Positions 1-11,999 of a stretch of DNA of 64,000 nt are shown here, piece after piece; position 1 is the stretch's first letter; the number at the start of each line of letters is the position of its first letter. This DNA comes from Blasia pusilla. Lineage: Eukaryota > Marchantiophyta > Marchantiopsida > Blasiales. A model generated the notes under the pieces. It was given only the letters and a program-made list of their open reading frames with translations, did no database searches and was not told the DNA's origin. The stretch is from the NCBI GenBank assembly GCA_050084515.1, contig CM114274.1, forward strand, positions 31,000,001 through 31,064,000, written 5' to 3'. Made by a program: the position numbers and the translations under genes.

Positions 1-2900
1 ACATGATGGCTAGAAAAAAAAAAGGAAATAGGTGATTAGACAGATAATATAATTTCTAAAAAATAAGGGAGAAATTCAATTATTAAAACCAGTGTATTAT
101 TGGAGAGTGCAATCAGATCAGATTCTGTACATGTGGATAATTTGGGGTCCGTCAAATTAAAGTAATGATGGCATCGTCAACCCGTGCATCTAAGTGCAAG
201 CTAGCTCATACCTAAAGCGAACGAAGTGCGAGCGAGCTCATACCTAAAGTCCAGCTCTGACATATTGTGGAGCAAGTCTCCATCCGAACAGCAGCGACAG
301 CTTTAGATCTAGTGGTTATAGTTGAATTTCGTTGCACTCAATCTGTCGTCCTGAGATTGGTTTTCGAGGATACGTGATCGAGCCCAAAGCTCCATAGCAC
401 TCGATCGTTTTACACATCAACCTGTTAAGTAACGGATCCATTAACGTACACGCACCATTCTGTTGCACACGTTTGTAATGAACACTTATTCAATGACCTT
501 CGGGTTCAGTTTCTTGCCAAACCTCAGTTACGTGCCAGTGGAAATCGTCAGGACTGTCCTTCAATCGCAGAGACCCCAGTCGTTGAGTCCAGATTGAGGA
601 GATCGATTTGGTTATTAGGGTTATTAGTTCTGCGCGCGCGCTACGAATGTAAACCTACAAACTCACACATGTAAACCTACAAAACTGGTCTTGTGCAGTG
701 CAGGTATTAAATTATTAGATTAACTTGGTGGATCTTCAAGGCCGACCAAATTCTCCAAGTCTTCTAAAATCTGAGCTGTGAAGTTTTCCCCCATGACCCA
801 AGCGGTGGTCAGTGGACAACGTGTCAATCGTACTTTTGCGTCTCCTGTTTATCAAACCGCCTGCTCGTTTGTAGCAGAGTTCTCAGTCAGTGGAGCTGAT
901 CGAGTCATGACGACCACTTGGTACCAGACTAACTACAATTCTGAGTTTGCACGGCAAAGAAAGCGTAGTCCATGCAAATCGATGGATCAGTTATTGTAAA
1001 TCTTCAAACTCCTCCGCCCCCGGCAATGTAGTCTTAACATAATCTTTCTAGGCTCTGACCTATCCGGCTGCATCCCATGCATAGATACCGTTCCATGTAC
1101 GGTCACTGCGATTGCCGTTCCCACCGTAATAAGATTGAGAGTAACGACCTAACTCGGATCAATCCGTTTCGAAATCACTTATAAATTTATGTGCTCTCGA
1201 AGATATCGGCAGACGGGAGTAAGAGTATCTGCTAGGCCCAGAGGCATCATCCGCTTGCGTAATGAAACGCTGTCTCCCTTCCTTGTTCGCTACGCCTACG
1301 AGCTTAGCTTGTACATGGTTAAATTCCAATCGAAGTCGCTGCTTCGGGTCTAGGGAGGTAGTGGTGGAGTCATCGTTCAAAACAAAGTTGATGTCGATTT
1401 TGGTCCTGGACTGACGCGACTGCAGAGGCCAGTAATAGTAGTCGTCGGTGGAAATTCTTGCTTGCAGCGCGAGGGATCGGAAATTACGGCTTTCTCTAAG
1501 TCGCGTGCACTGAGTGAGTTTTGGAGCGTGGTCCCGATGTCCCTGGGCAGAAGTCGTCAAGTCTGAAATCCGGGGGACGCGTGCGCGCGCGCGCGCTTGT
1601 AAGAGCTGCACGGATTTTCATGGAACCCAGTCACGAGTCACTTGTGAGATTCATTTGCTTAGCGCGGGGGTAATGTTCATACATCTATATGTAGATCTGA
1701 CCCGCAGAAGTAGCGAATCATCCACGCGACTCCAATTCCTATTGATAGCTTGAGAATATAAGTATATATATATAGATGGATCGATGTGGAGAAAAAAATG
1801 CACGGGACCCATTTCTGCATGCCACTACAGGTTTCGCTGCAGCGCCGCACCCCTCGCTGACCGCCTGACTTGCCTTCCGGTCCATTTGGTTCTAGAACCC
1901 CGTGGAAATGTGTGAACTTTTCGATCCTGGCCTGGTCCTGCCCAAAGACGGACGACGACCCTGGTTGTGCATAAATTATGATTAAGACACTCTTAGTACC
2001 GGATCGCATAGGCACACAGGTCCGCTCAAAAGCAAGCAGGGAATTCTCGCGGGTACAACGAACGATATATCGAGCGCTTCATCATGATGCCGGGCCGTCG
2101 ATCGGATTTCGGTAGATTTTGGCGCATGCACTATTACACTCAAAGTTCAGTCCTCAAGTTTCAACCTTTCCTCTTCCGCTCCAGAAATCTTGACTCTGCG
2201 CTTGATCAGAAAAGAAAGCGGAGTCTAGAATTTTCTCGATTCTCGTCTAGAGCTCTCTGCTAGAAAACAGTCTAGAGCTCTCTGCTCGAAAACATGACCG
2301 GCACTCCCGGACGGTACTTGATCGCCAGCCCCGAATGGGGTATGTAGATCCATCGTCCAGCGTGCTCTGCGGGTCGAGCGACTGCCGTCAGCTAGCGTCA
2401 GATCCGCTCGATTTCCCGCTGGAATCCTGAGCGCATTGCCACGAGCTATCCAAAAAATTATCGATTCTCAGCCCTCGTAGTTTAGGCTCACTCTATCCTG
2501 ATAAACGTCTCCCATAATATACGGCACCGCATCGCATGGCATCTCAAGGAGAAGCGGTCCAAGGCTCGTCTCCACCGCTACACTATATCAAATTTGAAAA
2601 CATCGAATCTCGATCGGTACTGCACCCATTCTCTCACGATACCTATCAGAGCCTGAGCATTCTGTCGAGTCTCGTAGCCCGTTTCCGCCGACTGCAAAGT
2701 AAGCCATGCTATGGGCAGCCGTCCGATGTCGGGGTCGTACCACGTGCTTCCATCTTCGAGGTTCGGAGTTCCCGTCTAAAGGAAAGTAGCACGCGCGCAT
2801 TTGAATACGTGCATGAATACCGACGACGACGGGCAACATGATCAATGGGAACACTGGTTTCAGGATTGGAAAGACCTCGTTCAATGATGGACTCTCATCT
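1..2900. other. Non-coding DNA with minor repeats
   Basis: I see no supportable gene here; the short frames lack recognisable motifs. Small features are a duplicated 'gctcatacctaaag' block near 207-248, a repeated 'atgtaaacctacaaa' near 647-680, and an alternating GC tract near 1580-1597 that could favour Z-DNA. Confidence 0.6.
2245..2294. repeat. 25-bp tandem duplication
   Basis: Two adjacent 25-bp units (2245-2269 and 2270-2294) differ by a single base. Each contains the palindromes TCTAGA and GAGCTC. No function is evident. Confidence 0.85.
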
Positions 2901-4400
2901 ATGGAATTGGAACCTGAGTTCCGATTGATCCTTCATTTAGTTTCAAGAACTCGAGTAGAGTTCTGATGGTGAGGAAGCCGGGAAGGAGGACGGAGAACTC
3001 ATTTGGGAACTAGAGTTCTGAAAGCACCCATTCAGGCTCAGTTGTCGTGTCTAGAATCGGAACCTGAGTTCTGATTCATCCTCGTTCTCATTTCAAGAAC
3101 GGGATCTCTACTTTTGATAGTGAGGAGTCCGATAAGGGAACTCATTTGAGAACTAGATCTCTACTTCCAAAAGCAGCCATTTGGATGATGAATCGCAACT
3201 CAGGTTTCGGTTCCAGACTCGACAACTACTGCTTTTGGCTGCTTTGGAAGTAGAGATCTAGTTGCGATTCATCATCCTTCTCATTCCGAGAAGTAAAACT
3301 AGATTTCCGATGGTGAGGTGGTAAGGAAAGAGGCCGTTGATTTGATTTGGGACAATGGTTCGGGGTCAGTTGTCCACTTTGGAACCGGAACGTGAGTTGC
3401 GATTGATCCTCCCTCTCATTTCAAGAAGTGGAACTAGAGTTCCGATGGTGAGGTAGTAAGGAAAGCGGCTGGCGATTTGATTTGGGAACTACAGCTCTGA
3501 AAGTCCTTGTTTAGGTTGGTACTCTCGTCTCTGGAATCAGAACCTCAATCCCGATTGATCATCCTTCTGATTTTGAGAACTAGATGATTCAAGAGTTCCG
3601 ATGGTGAGGTAGGAAGGAAAGAGGCCAGCAATTTGATTTGCTTTCGGAATTGTAGTTCCCAAATCAAAGGGCTGACCTCTTCCCTTGCTACATCACCATC
3701 GAAACTCTAGATCTACTTCTCGAAACAAACAGGAGGATGAATTGGAACTCAAGTTCGGTTCCGGACTAAAAGCGAGCCCGAACGGCTACTTTCAAAACTA
3801 TAGTTCCCAAATGAGATTGCAGGCCTCCTTATTGGATTCCTTGCTATTGGCACTAGAGATCCGTTCTTGAAATGAGGAGCAGGATCAATCAAAACTTAGG
3901 TTCCGATTCGACAAGACAATTGAGCCCTAACGCGGGCTCGGAGTTGAACTTCCCAAGTTGATATTGCAGGTCTGCTTCCCGACTTCCACACCATATGAAC
4001 TAGAGACCCACTTCTCGAAATAAGAAAGAGGATGAATCAAAACTCAAGTGCTGGTTCCAAACACGAGAACTGAGCTCGAATGGTTGCTTTCGGAACTGTA
4101 GTTCCCAAATGAGATCGCGGGCCTCCTTATCGGATACCTCACTATCGAAACTAGAGATACACTTCTCAAAATAAGAAGGACGATCAATTAGAACTTAGGT
4201 TTGGGTTCCTAACACTAACCCTAAGCCCAAACGGGGGGATTCGGAACTGTAGTTCCCAAAAGAGATCTTGGGCGTCCTTCCCGGCTTCCTTACCATCGAA
4301 AGTAGAGATCCAGTTCTCGAAATGAGAAGGAGAATCAATTGGATCTGCCATTTTGATTCCTGAAATAATAAGGGAGCCCTAAATGAGGGCATACAAAATT
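2900..4400. repeat. Array of diverged 130-180 bp repeats that flips orientation
   Basis: From about 2900 to 3640 a block recurs containing 'gttccgatggtgaggtag', 'aaggaaagaggc', 'tttgatttgggaacta' and 'cattgatcctcc'-like segments. From about 3661 to 4400 the same block recurs in reverse complement. The switch is a clear palindrome with arms 3593-3640 and 3661-3707 around a 20-base spacer. A second local inverted repeat lies at about 3148-3178 and 3230-3265. Units are diverged, so this is an old array. It may be a foldback transposon or a satellite; I see no coding content. Confidence 0.7.
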
Positions 4401-5315
4401 GAAGTTTCTAAATCAAATCGCTGGAACTGCTCCCTCTACTGCTAGAAATGAGAACGAGAAACTACGCCTTATTACCCAGAAATGGAGTCCAAAATGAACT
4501 CTACGAAACCTCTAAGGAGCTATCTGGATGGGCGTGATACTAGTTGGATGTGCGCTTCATATGCCAAGCGCATTGGATTTTCAAATCAGTTATATGACTT
4601 GAGCAATAGGAATGTTAGAACCTCCTTGTATTCCCTTTACGAATATCAAGATACAATGCCAAGGCATTCGGCGCGTTGCGCGCCGAATACACATTGAAAA
4701 AATCCTGGAAAAGATGTTGTTCTCTACCCTAAAAGAGATCTTCCTTTAGGCTTAGAAAGTCGTAGTATCTAAAACCCCTCGAGAGGCATTTTCTATCCTA
4801 CCGCAATTGCCATCAAAATGAACTCCTATGAAACTCCACTGTAGACCCGATCGACAACAACACAAGTGTTGCATTTGGAAGGAGAAGAAAAAAGAACCTC
4901 ATGATTGTATTTCCGCGTCGACCTACTAAAGATCAACAACCGGGCGCTCACATTCTTCCCTCACTTGCAAAGCAAGTTCTTTGTACCTCCGATGCAAAGA
5001 GATCGATAAGAAAAAAAACGATCAGGGAAAACGTTGCTACTTATACTTGTCATTCATGATAGACTCAATGTTCGTCTAGCGGTCTAGATTGGATCCATGT
5101 TAGCACACCTACGTTACTTAACCTAATACTTGCATCCATTTCAAAATTCAAATGTGGACATCACAGATTCAGGATCTGTGTAAGGAGAAGATATCGCACA
5201 TTAGATCAAAACCGCATATGTTAAAATCATCCGAGCCACTCCTCAATCAGTTATGAAAACCAATGGCTGAGATTGACGAAAGGGCACGAATCAATCACCT
5301 CAAACTGACTTCATT

Positions 5316-5392
5316 TGGAATCCTATATAATCCTCGCTCATTCCATTAGAATGGTTTTCTAATGGAATAAGCGAGGATTATATAGGATTCCA
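5316..5392. repeat. Near-perfect 35-bp hairpin
   Basis: Left arm 5316-5350 and right arm 5358-5392 are reverse complements at 34 of 35 positions and enclose a 7-base loop. The outer bases are TGGAATCCTATATAATCC. Such high arm identity amid decayed repeats suggests a recent origin: a miniature foldback element, a recent inverted duplication, or a small-RNA hairpin. No flanking target duplication is obvious. Confidence 0.9.
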
Positions 5393-5679
5393 ACCTCGTG
5401 AGCCCATTGATAACCCCGTCCTCTGTCCCTCCCCAACCGTTCTCTTCAATCCATAAGGGCGCTATACCACATGATTACAATTGTAACCATAGTCTAGAGA
5501 CGTCAGGCCTCCACATATTGTAAGCTCATGAATTGAACCTCTGGACGGGCTCTACACATAAGTCCTCTATTTTTTCCTCTTCTTGGCCATCTTTCCTTTC
5601 ATAATCCATTCCACTTAGGGTCTCTACCCACACATTTCCCCTCTCACTGGCGAGTTGTCCATCTCTGATTTTTGCAGAA

Positions 5680-6660
5680 AGGCATCCGATGTTCTTCCGA
5701 TTGGCATCTTAAGATCCGTTAGAATATCACCAAAGTTCCAATCGGAATTTCCCTTCCTCATCCCGATTGGATCTTAAGGTCCAATTCACCAGTCTAGTGA
5801 CCCTTCGCTCATATCTTAAGATCCAAAATAAGGATATTTGGCCTAATGTTCTTTCGAATGGGATCTCAACATCTGTTGGAAGGTCATCCATAACTATAGT
5901 TCCCAATCACCTCCAAGTGAGAGAATGTTGACCTCCGGGCTCGAAAAATCTCTCCAGACTTTACTAGGAACACTCACAACTATAGTTCCACTCGGAGAAC
6001 TACACTAGAGACTGACACTTTTCTTTGCTTAAGATCCAATTTTCCCTTTGTCGTATGACGCTTATATCAGATCTTAAGATCCAATTCAAGGTCATTCAGA
6101 CATCCGTGTGCGTGTCAGCAGATAGTCCACATTTCTTCTTAACGCATAACCCATGATTCACAGAATCGCGATAGATGCGCAAAGGAGTTTTTTTTTTTCA
6201 ACTCTCGATGACTTCATAAGGGGAATGGCTCCTCACAAAAATTGGAACCAGAGTTCCAATCAAACTTACCATTTGTCATCCCGATTGGATCTTAAGGTCC
6301 AATTCACCCACAATCCAGTGACCCTTCGATCGGATCTTAAGATTTGAATTAAGGACATTTGGAAATCCGCGTGCTTGTTATCGGATCCTTCCAGTATGGC
6401 TGGAAGTTGTCCATTCCTGTCTCGCGTAGAGGTGCCCGATGTTCTTTTGAATGGGATCTCAACATCCGTTTGAAGGTCATCCGGAATTACAATTCCCAAT
6501 CACCTCCAGGTGAGAGAATGTAGACGCAAAGCAGGTTATTATGAACTTTCTGCTCACTTTATTAGATGGATGGCACATCTCCACATTCGGAACAAGAGTT
6601 CCAATCGGACACACCCTATAGGTTGCCAGTCTTCCTGAATGGATCTTAAGGTCCAATTTG
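5680..6660. repeat. Direct repeats with GGATCTTAAG core
   Basis: A block of about 250 bp near 5680-5930 recurs near 6230-6515 and partly near 6590-6660. Shared pieces include 'cccgattggatcttaaggtcc', 'gacccttcg', 'aatgggatctcaacatc' and 'cccaatcacctcca'. The palindrome-like GGATCTTAAG/CTTAAGATCC appears at least six times. These may be subterminal repeats of the transposon whose coding remnants start at 6766, which is an inference from position. Confidence 0.6.
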
Positions 6661-6765
6661 CCCTGTGCAATAAGATGATTCTAGTTCTGTCCCACTTTCC
6701 ATTGGGTGTATGGCTAACAATTAATTGCCACTTGGACATTATGGTGCAGATTTCAAATTGATGCA

Positions 6766-7269
6766 ATGGAATTCTGCATCGGTGATGTAGTGTATCTACA
6801 CGATGGAGCATCCATCTCTGTTGGAAGAGCTAGAATTATGGACACCAATTCCGAGAGAATAGTCCACAGCATACCACTTGGTAAGGACACCTTGTACATG
6901 TCTCTAGAGGAAGTCTTCGGAAGTTCAACAAGCATTTACAATGTAGAACCTCTGTCCGATTTCATTGGAGCATTCATCACATGGCCTCGTTATGGAGTTA
7001 CAACAACTAATACATGTGGTGGACGTGAGGATGTGGAAGGAGAGCCTCATTGCCCCAAACAATATTCAAAGGGATCAGATCTTCTTATTGGTTCAAGGCG
7101 TGTAGCCGAAAGCTTCGATTCACATGAGATCCAACCTATATCCTTCTTTGACAACCAATGGCAACCGTGGGTGTGCGTAATAGTTGATGAGTTATACTAC
7201 GAACCAGCTACACACCCGGATGGAAGAAGGCTACAAGATATGCTAGGAATGTTTGCAAAATATCCTTGA
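6766..7269 (+). CDS. Transposon-associated protein, DUF8039-like (167 aa)
   Basis: An open frame of 167 codons starts at ATG 6766. It begins GDVVYLHDG, followed by a segment resembling the plant-transposon domain I know as DUF8039: a charged strand, SLEEVFG at about residues 45-51, then FIGAFITWP at about 66-74, where that family typically ends in a 'FI.WP' motif. The C-terminal half (WQPWVCVIVDELYYEP near 128-143) is unfamiliar. It is followed 30 bp later by another plus-strand frame and then by the DUF7869-like remnant, so it may be an accessory ORF of the same transposon. The family assignment is from memory of motifs. It could be a fragment, since upstream DNA is repeat-rich and no promoter is evident. 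Confidence 0.45.
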   Translation: MEFCIGDVVYLHDGASISVGRARIMDTNSERIVHSIPLGKDTLYMSLEEVFGSSTSIYNVEPLSDFIGAFITWPRYGVTTTNTCGGREDVEGEPHCPKQYSKGSDLLIGSRRVAESFDSHEIQPISFFDNQWQPWVCVIVDELYYEPATHPDGRRLQDMLGMFAKYP

Positions 7270-7455
7270 TATCTGGTTATAGAAAAATACAATGATACCA
7301 TGGATATTAGGAAGAGGAAGCACTTAGCCTGCAATACCTCCACCGATGTACAAGTTGCGGTTCCCATGATTGGTCATATGGAATCAGTCCTTTTACCGGT
7401 GCAACTTACACATAACGATGGATGTCTAACTATTAGAGAGGGAATTGTTCACTAC

Positions 7456-8898
7456 CAAGGTTGCATAGAAACGGACATGTCCGTCCATGGGACGGCGTGT
7501 CCCGACAAAGTCCGGACATATCCTCGGACATGCCGGACAACACCCGAGCCCGCCCCAAGCCCGCCATGTAGACTTGGGCTCACGGAGCCCGCACTCGTTG
7601 TATGGCCCGGAGGAGTGGTCAGAGGAGAGGAAGAGAGGAAGAGAGGATTGAGGAAGATATTGGCAACCACTAGGGCTCTTTTGGTTTGAAGAGAGTTTCC
7701 GACAAGTTAGAGAGAGGAAAGTTTTGACAAGTTGAAAAGGAAAAAATTTCCAAAAGAATTTGGTGGTGAAAAAAAATTTTCTTTTTGTAGTTTTTTTTAC
7801 CTTTTCAACCCGTCATAATCGGAGGGGTTGCAACTTTTTTTGGTTTTTCTTTTTCTTTTTCTTTTTGGGCTAAGGAGAAATTTTCATTTTTTCGGGGTAT
7901 TTTACATTTGCACCTTGTTAAAAAACCCAAAAAAATTGAAAATTTTTCCTTATAAAAAAAAAACAAAACCAAAAAATTACAACCTGTCACATTGCAATAG
8001 GTTGCACTAAGTTTCCTCTCTTCAAAAAAAATCTCCAGAAAAACTATTCACTTATTATCCATAATCTTCATTTTTTTTTAAGAGAGTTTTTTTTTTTTCC
8101 CTTTTGTGCTTTTTTTTTTTTTTAAGAGAGAATCTCTCTCTTCCTCTCTCCTACCCAATAATACTAGCCCCCAATGGCCCGTAGGAGGGCCCAGGCAAGC
8201 AATTGTGGGCTTCGGGCGGGCAGGTGTGGGCTCCAAGCGGGCAGGCGCGGGCTCTAGGTAGGCGTGGGCTCAGGCGGGGCGGCGGCGCGGGCTAGGGGTG
8301 TGGGCTCAAGGCTTATTGGGCACGGGCTAGGCGGCGAGTGCGGGCTAAGACCAAGCAGGTGCGAGCTCGAGGCAGGCAGGGGCTTCCAACGGTTAGGTGC
8401 GGGCTTGGGGCGGGCATCTACGAGCTCTCGGCGGGCAGGTGCGAGCTTGGGGTGGCCAGGTGTGGGCTCAGGGCGGCCAGGTGAGGGTTCCAAGCGGGCA
8501 GGCACGGGCTCAGGGCTGATTTGGCGTGGGCTAGGGCGGGTTGGCGCAGGCTCTGACCGAGCAGGTGCGGGCTTGGGCGGACAGGTGTGGGCTAGGGCGG
8601 GCAGGCGCGGGCTTATAGCTGATTGGGCTCGGGCTCTAGACATGCAGGTTCGGGCTCCAAGTGGGCAGGCTCGGGCTCAAGGCCTTCAAAATTTTGGTCC
8701 TACGGACTAAAGTTTGGTCCAGTGGACCAAATTTTGCGGGCCTTGAGCCTGCACCCAAGGCCCGCACCGAGCCCGCCCTAGGTCGAGTGCAGGCCACGTA
8801 ACGGGTACAGGCTGTATGCGGGCCTTGTGCCCAGGAATCGGGGCCCACACGGACATGCACATGTCCGCGGACACAGACTTTGTCCGTATGCAACCTTG
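7456..8898. mobile_element. Non-autonomous hAT-like transposon (1443 bp)
   Basis: The ends are inverted: CAAGGTTGCATA at 7456-7467 matches the reverse complement of the right end at 8887-8898, followed on both sides by CGGACA-type subterminal motifs. The flanks carry an 8-bp target duplication, TTCACTAC (7448-7455) and TTCACTAG (8899-8906), one mismatch apart. An 8-bp duplication with a CA-G-rich terminus is the hAT signature. The interior has AT-rich tracts (7740-8150), a GC-rich minisatellite and a hairpin near 8680-8745, but no transposase. It would need a transposase supplied in trans. Confidence 0.85.
8190..8680. repeat. GC-rich minisatellite inside the hAT element
   Basis: About 490 bp of degenerate units of roughly 25-35 bp built on 'gggcgggcaggtgcgggctc'. 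It opens long spurious frames on both strands. Composition is sharply different from the AT-rich left half of the same element. Confidence 0.8.
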
Positions 8899-9230
8899 TT
8901 CACTAGGTCAATCCAAAGGACAAAGTTGGTGGTCAAAGACTGGGGGATCACCATGTTGGCATATTCATTAACAACATCACAAGCCGTCTTACATGCCTCA
9001 AGGTTCTTGAAAGGAACTTAGTCATATGGCCTATGGCATCGTGTATTGTTAAAGATGGACGAGACTTGTGGACATGCTACTTGGAGTGTTCAACCGTGTC
9101 TCGAGGGGCCGTTTAAGCAATAACAAGAAAGAGGAAGTGAGCTTACACGTACACTTATAAGTGTAAAAAGAAATGTCTACCAGGAGCTACTAAAACGAAC
9201 AAAAAGCTCACAGAGGAAGATATATCACAA

Positions 9231-11419
9231 ATGGCGTCAAAAAACTGTTGCGGATCATTTTTTTGCCAATATACTCCAAGAGATTTTGTTCGTTCAAGCA
9301 GAGAGAAGTATTGGAACAATTCCTTTCAAGAAAGAAGGGAATCACTCCACGCCATGTTCCATTTGTCTTACTTCATTAACGGACGAAGGGTTGTGCAATT
9401 GGAAGGTAGAACGGTGTGCCTTCCAGGTTGGCGACAGATCCATGGTCTTGGAAAAACGAGCTTCAAGGACGAAGTAAGAGATGTTAGAGATGGCAAGATG
9501 CGGACGAGGCATGGAAACCTGGGAAGAAATTGCATAACCCAGAGGACGGCGCAAGCGGTGGAAACGGTCAAGCTGATAATTGAGGAGATTGGAGATCGGA
9601 TGCCCCACAAGGAAAGAACAATGTCAGACAAGAGAAGAGTGGAATTGATTCGATTGCCTCAATTTTTCTCCTAGAAGTATATACGAGAAGTAGTCAATAA
9701 GGAAGGAGGGAAATTGGAATTAGCAGAAGTTTCACAATCAACTATCAGTCAAATCAAAAAACAATATTTCTCCAATATTACTAGTCACAAATCAGGTGAT
9801 AGCTTTTTCACTTTGTGCGACATGTGTAATCTGAAGTCTCGAGAAATCTTGCATCGACAACGAGGAGAAGGCTACTATTAAGAAATGGGCAGTCAAACAT
9901 GATGATCTACAAAGGTCTCAAAGGAGTTTATATTACAGTTGAGAATCCGTGCGCCATCCCGAGTCTTATCTATGCCTAATCCACAACAAAATGGATAGTT
10001 TCAAAACACATTTTCCAAGATCGTGGCAACAAACCAAAGATTTGGGTCTGGCTCAACTATTTCCAGTTACTTGTATAGGTAAATATTGTGGAATAACACT
10101 CCATTAGACTAGAAAATGGTTTAGGGTGCAAGTGACAGTTAGCAAGTTTGTAGGGCTATCTTCATCATGTTCACATAATAGGACTTAAGTTCACATTTTT
10201 TATCCACACCCAAAATTTTTTCGTAAGGAGAAAGAGATTGATCTATGCCTGATCCATTAATCGGAATTGAAGTTCTCATAGGACGTTACATTTCTTACAT
10301 TTCTTGTGTAATGGAACTTGCAGAGGTATGTGGTACTTGCCGCACGTACTCAGTTTGGAGAAATGGTGCCTTGTTTAGGTACTTGAATATTAAGTTGATT
10401 TAACTTTTACTCACTCTTTTTCTTATTTGTGTATGGACCAATGGGCATGGACCATGTGCAATTGCTCAATTTGACATAGGGTCTACAAGCAGGGATCTGA
10501 TTGGACAATTGGATCATTGGCAAAGTTGTTTCGGAGTTTGGAAAACCTCCGCGGTCAAATACAAGAATTATTGGACGAGCCCGACCTAACTCTACTTCAC
10601 AGTCAATTCTTAGAAGGGAGGGAAAAATTTGATGGATTACTCCAAGCAGCCTTTAGGCTCACGGAGTCTGTCGAAGAGGGACCAAGATAGATGCCTAAGA
10701 TTCTGAATCTACAAATGGACAACTCTGGAAAAGATAACAAAAATATTTTCATCATGGTGTATTTGGCCCTTCTTGTTCACAGGGAGGTATTCGAAGAGAT
10801 TCACTTGGCTTTTCTCATCCCCGAGCATACTCATGAAGATGTTGATGCTATGTTTAGCAAGTTCTCGAGAACTTTGCGGCCACACAATGCATACACCTTG
10901 AAAGATCTTGCAACATAGTTTTTTAACTCCACCTCACTGAATCCACCACCACAAGTGGTTCAGGACACTCTTGACTTCAAGGAGTACTTGAAAGGTTTCA
11001 TCGGGCCTAAGACAAAAAATCAGTGGTATGGACTACAGAAGCCAAGTCGATTCCGATTTAATAGATCTCTGGATGGTACGCCCATCATGCATTACAAGAT
11101 GTATGGTTCCGATAAAGAGTGGTTGCCGAATGAGCATGGTTATGATATGTTTTTACGTCATGAAATTACTGGACATCCTTGTATCCCTAATGGGAATCTA
11201 AAGCGCTTACTGCCCACACCCTCGAAGGCATTTTTCGATGTAAAGAAAGGTATATCTCAGTATATTGAGTAATTTGATAAGATGGGAAGCAAGTCTTCTG
11301 GAGGCACAAAGGTGGAGTTCCAACAACTAGCACGGCAGTGGAGGAAGACAATCGAGGAATTGGAAAAATTGTTTCCTCATGGAAACCTTGATCCAAGTTT
11401 CACAATTCAGTATTGGTAG
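9231..11419 (+). pseudogene. DUF7869-like transposon protein remnant
   Basis: Several plus-strand pieces resemble one protein family. Segment 9231-9674 contains GRTVCLPGWRQIHGLGKTSF, then HGNLGRNC and a PHKERT motif. Near 9800-9850 a shifted frame gives a CDMC-type cysteine pair. Near 9960-10030 another gives HNKMDSFKTHFPR. Segment 10691-10918 gives LQMDNSGKDNKN and HTHEDVDAMFSKFSR, and a tail runs to about 11419. The DKMD, QMDN...DNKN and HTHEDVDAMF blocks are the signature I associate with DUF7869, a widespread transposon-like family that may have a DDE-type core; that catalytic role is not established. Stops and shifts separate the blocks, some possibly introns (for example from 10078). 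Not functional as read. Confidence 0.65.
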
Positions 11420-11999
11420 CCATTAAATACATTCAAAATAGGGAACATAGCCCCAAGTAGGAGATATCAAAATTGGGAGGTAAAAAAATGGGAGAAAATT
11501 AGTAGTGAAAAACCAATGTTGTGTCCATATGACTCGGTTATAGCATCTCTCACTAATTCAACATATGCAATGGAGTGTGGTCTAGTGCGTATCTCCATTG
11601 ACGTGGCTAATTTTATAAAGTCTAGAATAACTTTTGGCACTAACCTAGTACTATAAGATAGAGATGATTAGTAACAAAAACACAATTACTGTAAGCCTTT
11701 ATTACAATTTAATGTAATCTTATTTAAAGTCATCACTTGATTTTATAAAGATTCTTTATATTTCTACATATGCTCTGGGATAATTCAATAAAATGGTTTG
11801 TTAGAAGCTTTTGGAAATGGAATCAGATTCCATGTTTTTCCCGTTTTAAATTTTATTGTTTAGAATTGTGCTCCAACTTGAATCATGAAGTTTAATTCAT
11901 CCATTTGGACTTTAGATGAAAGTCGGGTTTCCGTTGGTAACACTACACTCTATATCATTGTAACTCCCAAAACCAATTGATTAACAAACTTCAACAAAC
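11420..11999. other. AT-rich non-coding DNA
   Basis: After the last recognisable DUF7869-like sequence this stretch is AT-rich and has no supportable gene. Confidence 0.5.

Larger units (their letters stand above)
7300..9019 (+). pseudogene. Transposon gene fragment split by a hAT insertion
   Basis: An open frame beginning at ATG 7300 (MDIRKRKHLAC...) runs sensibly to about 7447. There it is broken by the hAT element at 7456-8898; its apparent continuation to 7689 is translated hAT sequence. Beyond the right target duplication the plus strand again reads as coding-like for about 110 bp (TKLVVKDWGITMLAYSL) to a stop at 9019. I do not recognise the domain. Position between the 6766 frame and the DUF7869-like remnant suggests that all three once belonged to one element. 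Confidence 0.4.

Noticed and set aside
778-999. 73-codon plus-strand frame near the window start
   Set aside because: Short, with no recognisable motif or codon pattern, in a region with no other coding evidence.
8254-8710. Long overlapping frames on both strands (129 and 148 codons)
   Set aside because: They are Gly/Arg/Ala- or Pro/Ala/Arg-rich translations of the GC-rich minisatellite in the hAT element, open by composition only.
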